Source: Phymatolithon calcareum (lineage: Eukaryota > Rhodophyta > Florideophyceae > Hapalidiales). Taken from it: a DNA stretch of 64,000 nucleotides. The notes under the pieces were generated by a model. It saw only the letters and a list, made by a program, of their open reading frames with translations. It was not told where the DNA came from and searched no databases. Positions 9,779 to 18,642 of the stretch are shown here, piece by piece (the stretch's first letter is position 1; each line of letters begins with the position of its first letter). Location of the stretch: contig OZ345371.1 of NCBI GenBank assembly GCA_977006965.1, positions 1,550,001 to 1,614,000 on the forward strand, given 5' to 3'. Made by a program: the position numbers and the translations under genes.

Positions 9779-12700
9779 CTACAATAAGAGCTCTCCTATG
9801 ACAACTTGACCATCACGGAGAACAGCTACAGCTTTTGATTGCAGCTTATTGTAGCAAAATTTTGTACATTCAAAAGGCATGGTGGCGACTTGAACTGTTT
9901 TCGCGTTCTCCCCTGATGCGTATATCCTGCGGTTCCATCCTTGTATCATGTATCCAGGACAATGCATTCTGGTTCCAGTGCTTGTGTCCAACAGAAAAAC
10001 TTCACGTGACGTATATACAACACACAATTCACTGCCACCATCGAATTCAAGCCTTCTGATGTGTCCTTCGTAGTGCACAGCTCCGTATTTGCCTTGCCCT
10101 GTGATCCCATCCTGCACGCATTGTCCGTCCTCCACGAATTCTCCGCTCTCCCCATCCCAAACACGAACAGTCCCGTCAAGAGACCCCGAAACAATCCGAC
10201 TTCCGTCTCCGCTCATTGCAACGCACGTCACATCACGCTCGTGTCCACGGAGTGGTCCCACCACGCATTCTCCGCTCTCCCCATCCCACACACGAACAGT
10301 CCCGTCATGAGATCCCGAAACAATCCGACTTCCGTCTCCGCTCATTGCAACGCACCTCACACTACCCTCGTGTCCATGGAGTGGTCCCAACACGCATTCT
10401 CCGCTCTCCCCATCCCACACACGAACAGTTCCGTCATAACATCCCGAAAAAATCCGACTTCCGTCTCCGCTCATTGCAACGCACGTCACAGCACGCTCGT
10501 GTCCATGGAGTGGTCCCACCACGCATTCTCCGCTCTCTCCATTCCACACACGAACAGTCCGGTCCCTGGATCCCGAAACAATCCGACTTCCGTCTCCGCT
10601 CATTGCAACGCACCACACATCATCCTCGTGTCCATGGAGTGGTCCCAACACGCATTCTCCGCTCTCCCCATCCCACACACGAACAGTCCCGTCACGAGAT
10701 CCCGAAAAAATCCGACTTCCGTCTCCGCTCATTGCAACGCACATCACAGTATCCTCGTGTCCACGGAGTGGTCCCACCACGCATTCTCCGCTCTCCCCAT
10801 CCCACACACGAACAGTCCTGTCCCAAGATCCCGAAAAAATCCGACTTCCCTCTCCGCTCATTGCAACGCACGACACACCATTCTCGTGTCCACGGAGTGG
10901 TCCCACCACGCATTCTCCGCTCTCCCCATCCCAAACACGAACAGTCCAACCACAGGATCCCGAAACAATCCGACTTCCGTCTTCGCTCATTGCAACGCAC
11001 AACACACGATCCTCGTGTCCACGGAGTGGTCCCACCACGCATTCTCCGCTCTCTCCATTCCACACACGAACTGTCCCGTCATCAGATCCCGAAACAATCC
11101 GACTTCCGTCTCCGCTCATTGCAACGCACCACACAACACTCTCGTGTCCACGGAGTGGTCCCACCACGCATTCTCCGCTCTCTCCATCCCACACACGAAC
11201 AGTTCCGTCGTGAGATCCCGAAACAATCCGACTTCCGTCTCCGCTCATTGCAACGCACCACACACCATCCTCGTGTCCATGGAGTGGTCCCACAACGCAT
11301 TCTCCGCTCTCCCCATCCCACACACGAACAGTCTCGTCCCAAGATCCCGAAACAATCCGACTTCCGTCTCCGCTCATTGCAACGCACGACACATCACGCT
11401 CGTGTCCATGGAGTGGTCCCACCACGCATTCTCCGCTCTCCCCATCCCACACACGAACAGTCCCGTCACGAGATCCCGAAACAATCCGACTTCCGTCCCC
11501 GCTCATGGCAACGCTGGTGATCTCACCATCATGACCCTTCAGTCTGTGCACAATACACATCGTTTGCAAATCGAAAACATGGATTTCGTCCCCTTGCCCT
11601 ACTGCAATTACATTTTGTTCTTCGCTCAAACACACGGCTCCAACCGCCTTCTCAAACTCGATACGGAAAAGTTGTCTGCCATCCGCCCTCCATCGCAGCT
11701 CGTGCTTCGGCACAAAGTGAGGCTTCGGAACATGCATCGATACACTTGACAGGAACCGTTGCACAAACTCTGACGATGGACTCTGCGATTGTAACCGACC
11801 GTACATTTCAAACGGAGTTGCGTGTATACTGTTGTTGATGTTCACCCAGCTTTCTTCCAGCGCCCTGCACACTGCGTCCGCCCCAATACCTCCTCCACTA
11901 CCATGCGATAATTCCTGAAAATCCTCTCGCAGAGCAACTATTCCTCCAACCTTCATTCGCCTCTCCGACCATCGTACATCACACAGCAACGATTCCAGCT
12001 CACACCCTTCGCTCAACCCCAAGTGTCGCGCGACGTTCTTTTCAATGTACCCATCCTCCGGTACTTTTTCACAATCCCACCACTCGCGGCAACCAACCGT
12101 ATTTGACTGCACCACGTTACCAACCGCTTTCCGCATGTATCCGTCGAGAAAACGTTCATGCCAAACAGAACCACGATTGTTTTCAATAGATAGTGTCTGC
12201 GCTTGTTCAAGCATCAGATCGTGCAGTGCCAGCCCGTCAACCTTTCCCACTGGTGTTCCCTGCCACCGCCGCGAAACTAGGTGCATGTCTGAAAGTTTAG
12301 ACATAACTTGCTTAGTCGCTCGCTCGTTCGTCCCCCACAGATGTTGCAGGCATGTCCGAGGAATCCAAGCCTGCTTGCGTAGAATACTCAGCGCTTCAAA
12401 CTTTTCTCTCACGCTCAATTCGCATCCAAGCTTCCTCCGACCTTCATCCCCACCCGCCCAATCTTCGCAATGCTTCAAACTCGTCTTAACCACAGCTCTC
12501 AGTCCCCGGTAATCATCAACACTTCCGTCCCCTACACTTTCGATGTTTTCTTTCAGCTCATGCGCATATGTCACTACCGACTGACCAATGATCCCACTGT
12601 TTTCTTCGATTAAGTTGCGCACACTGGTCCCAGCAACACCTAATGCCACTGGAAGTCCACCGCACACATCCAAGATGTCTCCAAATGCAGTCAAAGTGTC

Positions 12701-13912
12701 GCTTGATTCCTCAACAGATTCAATTTCGATGCCACCATACTTGGCCAGAATGCTCCACGCCTGCTGCCCGCGAACTTCGCGCGGCATGAACTTCACCTCG
12801 ACGAACTGTTGCGAGATGGACTTCTCCCGTGTCGATATCACCATCGCACTTGATGGTGAGTTGCAAAGCAACAGCTTAAGCGAACTTAGATATCCGATTG
12901 GGTGGCCCTCGAACGACCAGATATCATCGCATACGAACAGGACACACCTGCCTTTGAACCACAGAGACGCTTGTTTAGCAGCTGATTCTGCAGATCTCTT
13001 ATTTGTGATATCCCTCGCACGAGACTCCCCGCCCGAACTTTCAACGAAGAGTGCAACACTTTCAATCACATCCTCTTCAACAGCGTCTTGTCCAAGAGTG
13101 ATGAAGAACACCCCGTCGAAGTACTTGTCTTTCACTTCCGAATCACGACAAAGACCTTGAAGTGCAACGGTTTTACCTATGCCACCCATTCCCACTGCTC
13201 CGAGCACACTCGGACTAACAGCAACCGTCACCCTTTCACTGGCAGAGTTCGACAATACTCCACGCTTCAAGCATGCCTCCATGGTATTACCACTGAAGTT
13301 TAGCACCACTTTGTTTGAAAGTGGGGGCTTATCAAAATGCGCAACGTATTCGTCACATGGCTCCTTGTCATTAACTCTCATCGAAGGAGTAACGAGAGCT
13401 ATTACTACAAGGTTCATCGCGAGTTGAGTCTCCTTCCATATCGAGTCAAGTTTTTCAACCTCTGATTTCACCTTGTTCACCCTAGAGAATAGCATGATCT
13501 CATTCACTAGACGACCGTCAACAATTCGATTCCTGCTTCGCAATGAACGACGCCCTTGTTTCGAAGAGTTACCCACAACATGAGAGCTCCCACTCGCACT
13601 TGCAGGAGAGTTCTCTCTTGTAAACTCATCTTCCAGCTTCTCCAACACGATCTCTGCCGTTTTCAGGGATTTCTCAACTTGTTTGAGAATGTCGCGAAAT
13701 GTGCTTATCGCACGGTCCCCAAGAGATTCATTGTCATTCTCAAGCGTTTCTTCGATACATTTAACACTTGTTTTGCAGTCTTGGAAGGACTTGATGGAAG
13801 AATCCCAGTTGTCGGGCAGTGACCCAAACTCTTCGCACCTCTTCTTGAAGTCGGACAATCTCTTTGCCAACTGATTGATCATGCCCACAACTCCGAGCGC
13901 AAGACCGGCCAT
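9779..13912 (-). CDS. NLR-type STAND NTPase: helical N-domain, NB-ARC, WD40 propellers
   Basis: One uninterrupted frame of 1,377 codons. Residues 1-110 are a helical segment starting MAGLALGVVGMINQL, followed by a basic linker. The NB-ARC domain has the P-loop GMGGIGKT (about 240-250), Walker B CVLFVCDDIW (about 325), a sensor-type VISTREKS (about 355), GLPVALGVAG (about 415-425) and an LHDLMLEQA motif in the MHD position (about 560). WD40 repeats fill the C-terminus: one divergent unit (EEQNVIAVGQGDEIHVFD), eleven 43-residue units almost identical to each other, then one or two divergent units. That totals about 13-14 blades, enough for two seven-bladed propellers (inference). Family role: STAND receptors oligomerise on ligand sensing by the repeat domain and drive immune or cell-death outputs. 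It sits between two HtrA-like protease copies that are transcribed from the opposite strand. Function in this organism is inferred only. Confidence 0.9.
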   Translation of the reverse strand: MAGLALGVVGMINQLAKRLSDFKKRCEEFGSLPDNWDSSIKSFQDCKTSVKCIEETLENDNESLGDRAISTFRDILKQVEKSLKTAEIVLEKLEDEFTRENSPASASGSSHVVGNSSKQGRRSLRSRNRIVDGRLVNEIMLFSRVNKVKSEVEKLDSIWKETQLAMNLVVIALVTPSMRVNDKEPCDEYVAHFDKPPLSNKVVLNFSGNTMEACLKRGVLSNSASERVTVAVSPSVLGAVGMGGIGKTVALQGLCRDSEVKDKYFDGVFFITLGQDAVEEDVIESVALFVESSGGESRARDITNKRSAESAAKQASLWFKGRCVLFVCDDIWSFEGHPIGYLSSLKLLLCNSPSSAMVISTREKSISQQFVEVKFMPREVRGQQAWSILAKYGGIEIESVEESSDTLTAFGDILDVCGGLPVALGVAGTSVRNLIEENSGIIGQSVVTYAHELKENIESVGDGSVDDYRGLRAVVKTSLKHCEDWAGGDEGRRKLGCELSVREKFEALSILRKQAWIPRTCLQHLWGTNERATKQVMSKLSDMHLVSRRWQGTPVGKVDGLALHDLMLEQAQTLSIENNRGSVWHERFLDGYMRKAVGNVVQSNTVGCREWWDCEKVPEDGYIEKNVARHLGLSEGCELESLLCDVRWSERRMKVGGIVALREDFQELSHGSGGGIGADAVCRALEESWVNINNSIHATPFEMYGRLQSQSPSSEFVQRFLSSVSMHVPKPHFVPKHELRWRADGRQLFRIEFEKAVGAVCLSEEQNVIAVGQGDEIHVFDLQTMCIVHRLKGHDGEITSVAMSGDGSRIVSGSRDGTVRVWDGESGECVVGPLHGHERDVSCVAMSGDGSRIVSGSWDETVRVWDGESGECVVGPLHGHEDGVWCVAMSGDGSRIVSGSHDGTVRVWDGESGECVVGPLRGHESVVWCVAMSGDGSRIVSGSDDGTVRVWNGESGECVVGPLRGHEDRVLCVAMSEDGSRIVSGSCGWTVRVWDGESGECVVGPLRGHENGVSCVAMSGEGSRIFSGSWDRTVRVWDGESGECVVGPLRGHEDTVMCVAMSGDGSRIFSGSRDGTVRVWDGESGECVLGPLHGHEDDVWCVAMSGDGSRIVSGSRDRTVRVWNGESGECVVGPLHGHERAVTCVAMSGDGSRIFSGCYDGTVRVWDGESGECVLGPLHGHEGSVRCVAMSGDGSRIVSGSHDGTVRVWDGESGECVVGPLRGHERDVTCVAMSGDGSRIVSGSLDGTVRVWDGESGEFVEDGQCVQDGITGQGKYGAVHYEGHIRRLEFDGGSELCVVYTSREVFLLDTSTGTRMHCPGYMIQGWNRRIYASGENAKTVQVATMPFECTKFCYNKLQSKAVAVLRDGQVVIGELLL
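10120..11540 (-). repeat. 129-bp tandem repeat array coding for WD40 units
   Basis: Eleven tandem 129-bp units, each coding 43 residues, recur at exactly 129-bp spacing (for example the ccgctctc motif near 10141, 10270, 10399, 10528). Frame residues such as CVAMSGDGSRI, SGS and TVRVWDGESGEC are invariant or nearly so. Variation is confined to a few codons: the two residues after GHE, the residue after the following V, the residue after SGS, and the residue before TVRVW. Such homogeneity at DNA level implies recent amplification or gene conversion. Confidence 0.95.
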
Positions 13913-15347
13913 TCCGACAAACGGAATAGATTTCGACGCACAGCCCTGTCGTCAACCTCACAGCTTACCACCTTGTGTGGTGTGCTTTACAAACCTCCTC
14001 AGGCGGGATCGAAGGACGACAGCACCAGTGTCCCTGAGAAACAGTCTTGGTGGTGATGTGTATTTCTGCGCGGAGGCGTCGGTTTAACGCGTGTAGTATC
14101 ACTCTACAGCTGTATCATATCATACGTGAAAGTGGGTACAGTATTACAGTACAGTGTACTGTATGCGGTATTTTGCAGCATTGAAAGTTATGGCACATTT
14201 TTACATTTTATCACTTTATCATAATGTGCGAAAACATGTTTTTAAAACAAGAATTCGTATTCTCTTTCTATTGGTGCAATCGATTGCATCTGATTTTCCA
14301 ACGAACATCCCCATCCGCCGGTATGATACCAGAATCAGAAGCAGAGAGAGGCAGTCCACATCATGTGGACTGCCCATTATTGAATCGGATGTAATCAAAT
14401 GAAAAAGTTGGAGTCATCAGAAAGTCCTGCCTATCTGGGTTTCTAACTTCCCCATGATGGAACCAAGGATTGACAGTATGCGGGCACGACAATTGCTTTT
14501 GCATACTACTCAAGTACACGGCAAACATACGCCGACAATGCAAACTTAAGCTCGAGATGGGGGCTTTGGGCGAATATATGGACCTGGTGTGATACTCCAA
14601 ACGGATGGTGGAACATACAGTAAAACTGAACAGTAGGTGCTTGCGTTATACAGTACTCACTCCACTCCACGCCACTCAGATCAAACGTGTGGCTTTTGAG
14701 GCAGTGTGCGGCAATTTCAGACAAGCATGATGCTTCGGTCTTTTTTTTGTTACTGTACATTATTTTTAAAAGCGTCATAAGCGAGATTTCCTCAAGTGTT
14801 GAGCTTTTGCTTTGTGGACTGCTTCATCCGCATGAGAAACCATGCAAAGCATGTTTGCAAGCTGCATTTCAAGTGGTCGTGTCACGCGGTAGGCGTTTCA
14901 TATCGAACATGTCATGCAGACAGTATTTCAGCTAGGGCAGTTGTGATAGCACACAACGCATGTTTCTCACAAATAGTTGCACCTCTCTACTGTACATGGT
15001 GTTCGCATGTGAACGTTTCAAGATGGCACACTCTGAAAACTGTTTCTGTTCCTTCGTCACAATACTATAGCAGCAAATGGTTTTACAGTTATGTCCTTCA
15101 AGGAATTTGAGAAGACCGCTGCAGCAAGTGAATCGGCTCTATTGTAGTTGACACTTGACATGTCAGGGCAAGAACCGCGTCGCGAGTCAGCTCTTTTCGA
15201 GGTATTTCTGTCCTTTTCGATAGCACAATAGTTTGTAGCTGCGAGAAGCTCAATAGAAGGGAACAAAACTACTGTATCTCTGTAATCTCTGAACCGTCGA
15301 CATCCGTCATAGTAGTGCATAGAGCGAGCGAGTAACTGAACGGGAAG
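13913..15347. other. intergenic between NLR and protease copy, with palindromes
   Basis: Putative promoter side of the NLR gene (to the left) and upstream side of the protease copy (to the right). It holds two perfect odd-centred palindromes (14145-14163 and 14350-14374) and an unusual number of TACTGTA/TACAGTA heptamers. No gene recognised. Confidence 0.5.
14350..14374. repeat. perfect 12-bp inverted repeat with 1-nt centre
   Basis: Arms 14350-14361 (ggcagtccacat) and 14363-14374 are exact reverse complements around a single C. A smaller one (9-1-9) is at 14145-14163 with centre 14154. Confidence 0.95.
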
Positions 15348-16544
15348 ATGAACTTCCGGTGGAAACAGACTTGTGCGAGCAATCCTTGTCATCCGCTTTG
15401 CCACGTGTACCCAAACCTTGATCCACAATTGATCAAAAAGGACATCGCGCACATCCTCATTCCGGAAATGGCTATCCATGCGGCCTTTGCATTGTCTCCT
15501 TCCTGTCTTCCGAATCGCACGAACCACCATGTGAAACTCTGCACACTGCGCCCTCGAAATGCGACAAGCGCGCGCACATACGCACAGCATGTATACCAAG
15601 TCGAAGTGTCTGTTTGGGACGGCATAAAATTCTACGGCGCAGCTTTCTGTGTAACACTAGGTCACTTCCTGACCTGTTTCCACCTCGTGGCGCACGCATC
15701 TAACATAATCATCGCGGGCCACCGCGCCCATCTCCTCGGCGTCTGCCGCGCGGTAGATATCTCCATGCTTGTGTGCTCTTCGCTGGCCGTCATCGTCGCG
15801 TCGCAGCTCCTGAGTCGCCTCGATATCACTCGCGATGTGCTTACGTTCCCTTCGCGACGCTCGCAGAAGCCACATAATGCAATGCGGGTGATGGGCGTAC
15901 GCGACAGATTGTATCCGACGGGGGCGATGCTTCCTGCGCTCGTGGTCTTCAACAGACGCACCGCGCTCGGACCGGGTCACTCTGGCTCGCCGTTGTACGA
16001 CGCGCGCGGCGGTAATATCGTCGGCATGTTTGCAGCCACTGCCGCGCGTGCCGGCGATTAGGAGTACGCCTATTTTGTGCCTATGGCGCTGTTGCGACGT
16101 GTGGTCGAGGATTCGACACGCGTTGTCAGATTGGGCACACTACCGGGACTCCGGGTGCACGCACTGACGCTCCCGTTCGTGCGTGCTGCGTCTGGCGTAC
16201 CGGATGATGTGAATGTTGTGGGTGTCGCGGGCGGTGGAGGACACTATGGATTGCGGGACGGCGACGTTGTGTGGGCGGTTGACGGGGCAGCGGTATGGAC
16301 CGAGAGTTCGTTTTCAGGAATGCTGGCGCTTCATGCACCGGGATATGCGGCACATGTCACGTTTTGGCGACCGGGTAGCGGTGTTAGGGATGTGAGGGTT
16401 GTGCTCGGTGATGCGGAACGGGCGACGGCGGGTGTGGGATGGGCGCCTTGGAGAGTGGCGGATTTGTGTTTATGGTGTTGTCTTTTGAATACCTGGCGCG
16501 ATGGTGATAGAATTGGCATGAGAAATGTCCACCGGACCTTTTAA
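15348..16544 (+). pseudogene. HtrA-like trypsin+PDZ protease gene with one in-frame TAG
   Basis: Two frames, 15348-16061 and 16077-16544, are in the same phase and separated only by a TAG at 16059-16061. Upstream of the stop lie the trypsin-fold blocks: GAAFCVTLGHFLTCFHLV with the catalytic His in CFHLV, DISMLVCS with the Asp, and GHSGSPLYDARGGNIVGM with the Ser. Directly after the stop comes EYAYFVPMALLRRVVED, matching the FAIP segment that follows the Ser loop in HtrA proteins. A PDZ domain then follows (GLRDGDVVWAVDG to about residue 380 of the joined product). No signal peptide is evident at the called start. Apart from the TAG the frame is intact, so it is either a very young pseudogene, a strain-specific stop, or a readthrough gene. 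The oddity GHSGSP instead of GDSGSP might weaken the oxyanion-hole loop. Confidence 0.7.
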
Positions 16545-17460
16545 GAGTTTCTTTGAATACATCGGAAGGTGGAAGGGGCTGGAGACATATTGTGGTGGTT
16601 TCTCTTACGCGTGCGGGTTATGAAGAACTTTTGCACAGGACTGTGGAGACGATTGGTGGTGAGCAAGTTCAATGTTTGTGTGACATGGTGAGACTTTCCC
16701 GGTAGGTGACGGGCGCAAGCGGCGGTCCCGCGGTTGTGCACTTGCAAGGTGGAATTGCGGTGGAGGTTGGGGAGTGCGTGATCGAGCGAGGCTGACTTTA
16801 TCCGTGCGGGGTGGAGGAACGAGAAACATCGACTCACATATCGTGAAAAAAGTTCGAGTCGCGTTGTCCATCGTGGTGTCTGACACGACCATCGATAGTC
16901 GGGCTGCAAAACTCAGTCTCGGATAATTTTTGCGACAGTACTGCTCGTCTGTTTCCTCCGTTTTCGGACAACAGTGATGCACGCAATATATGCTGTGGAG
17001 ATTGTTATCCGGAGATCAGATTGGATGGAATGATCACTCCAACTGCCGAGGACTTTTTAAGATGAAGCCGCGCCGGAAGTCTGGTTGAAGGAGGACATGC
17101 TTTTTGTTCTCTAAAAGTGTCCTTTGGAACCAGCGAAGATTTTTTTTGAATTTTGCTCTATCGTTCGCAACTAGTCGCCACCTCTCAGAATGATACTCGC
17201 GGCCGTCTCCGTGCCACTTGCTCCCGTTGACCGACTCTTCCCAATGCCCATCTTTCTTCTACCGTCTTTTCCGTCATATCCGCGCAGCAATCCATTTTTT
17301 AATACTCTTCTCCATAGCTTTAATGGCTGCCGATTGCACAGCCGGCTAAGGTATGGCACCCAATGAGAGCGTCGATAATGTCTGTAATCATCATCCCTAA
17401 GCATGCGCTTCAGCGACCAATCAGGGGCAAACTGGGTCCTCTTCGCTTCGCTACGTAATA
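16545..17460. other. 3' flank of protease copy
   Basis: The first few hundred bases resemble the 3' flank of the decayed copy at 8.7-9.1 kb (ggcatgagaaatgt, then cttttaagagtt). A 98-codon frame on the minus strand (17171-17467) is basic and has no recognised domain. Confidence 0.45.
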
Positions 17461-18642
17461 CAGTCAACCCTCGATAATAATTGGATCCTCTTTAAGCGTA
17501 TATCCTCTGTTTTCAGAAAATTGCGCGCGTCCACGAATACCGTTTACACTGAAATTTATCGAAATTTTAAGATATTTAGAATACTCACTTAGTAGAATAT
17601 CCTGACGGCGGAGGCACGGCGCCTACTTTAAATTTTATAAAAGTTTTGAGTAAGTGGCACGGAGCATATTCTCCACGTGTGCACTTATGTCCACAAGGCC
17701 GAATGCCATCATATCGAGAAATGAAGTGAGCGCAGATCATCCAGCAGCGGACTGTGCCTTCTGAGCCCTCCATCTCTATAGCGGCCCGACATCTGTAAGA
17801 GTTCTCGAGTGTGTGCGCATCTTATTACCAACCACGTCTACAGGGACTGTTGACGCTGCGCCAGCACACAGCCATCCATATCGGCAGCAATCCCAATCCC
17901 GACAGTGCTATCGAAAAAGATCTTAACTACCACATAATCTGCGTATGGGGATGTCTGCGAAGACATCAGCACTGCGTAAAGCCTGTCGCTGTCAAGGCGT
18001 CCATATTCCCAACTCCGACCGCGATTTTGGGACTTCTGTGAGGGTGTCCAAAAGTGCGATACCACCTGACTTCTCGTCAGATTCTCCAACATTAACCGAT
18101 GCAAGCACGTTTTTTGCCACAGTTGGTTCATAGCAGGCGCAACATTTACGCAGGTATCCACTAATAAATCGGTGTCACCCAGATCATCCAGTGCTGCAGT
18201 TCCGAGCCGGACAATTCCCGCGAGCCTAACGACGTCAACAATTGCAATTATTTGAATTTATACAAGCGCATCACAATCCGCTTCTCCGTCACCTGGATTC
18301 TCAGATTCGCCGAGTGTGTCGGCATCGATTGCCGCAATTAGCACGTCAACAACGGCTGTCTCTGCCACATGGGCCCGTCTCCCCGCGAAAACTCCGCAAT
18401 ATCACTGATCGCTCGGCCATGCGGGCTGTGGTGCGCGCTCAGATGAGGCTGCGAATGGAGAAGTGCTTGGCGATGCAACAGCATCGGAGTACTGATTTCT
18501 TTCATAGAATCTGGCCGTCTGTAGAAACTGAGGTACACGTGTAGTTTCTGCGATATGATATAAATTCACTCCTAGAATATTCTCGATATCTGGATTTCTG
18601 ACCCCCCGACAGAAGCCATCCAGTTACCGAGGGTTGAGTGTG
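17461..18642. mobile_element. pogo/Tigger-like DNA transposon, apparently non-autonomous
   Basis: The left end reads CAGTCAACCCTCGATAA and is preceded by TA (17459-17460). The right end, read outward-in on the minus strand, starts CACACTCAACCCTCGGTAA and is flanked by TA (18643-18644). Terminal inverted repeats of the CAGT..ACCCTCG type with TA duplication are characteristic of pogo/Tigger elements in the Tc1/mariner superfamily. The interior has only short frames (longest 107 codons, minus strand, 17838-18161) and no DDE triad that I can place, so it is a degenerate or non-autonomous copy. The two extra bases at the right tip are a slight misfit. Confidence 0.6.

Noticed and set aside
10120-11540. 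CRISPR array or satellite
   Set aside because: The regular 129-bp units are coding WD40 repeats; no spacer-repeat structure, and the genome is eukaryotic.
10061-11749. 562-codon plus-strand frame (and a 434-codon one at 10216-11520) opposite the NLR
   Set aside because: They are antisense shadows of the WD40 array. The 129-bp unit is a multiple of three, so any frame free of stops in one unit stays open through all units.
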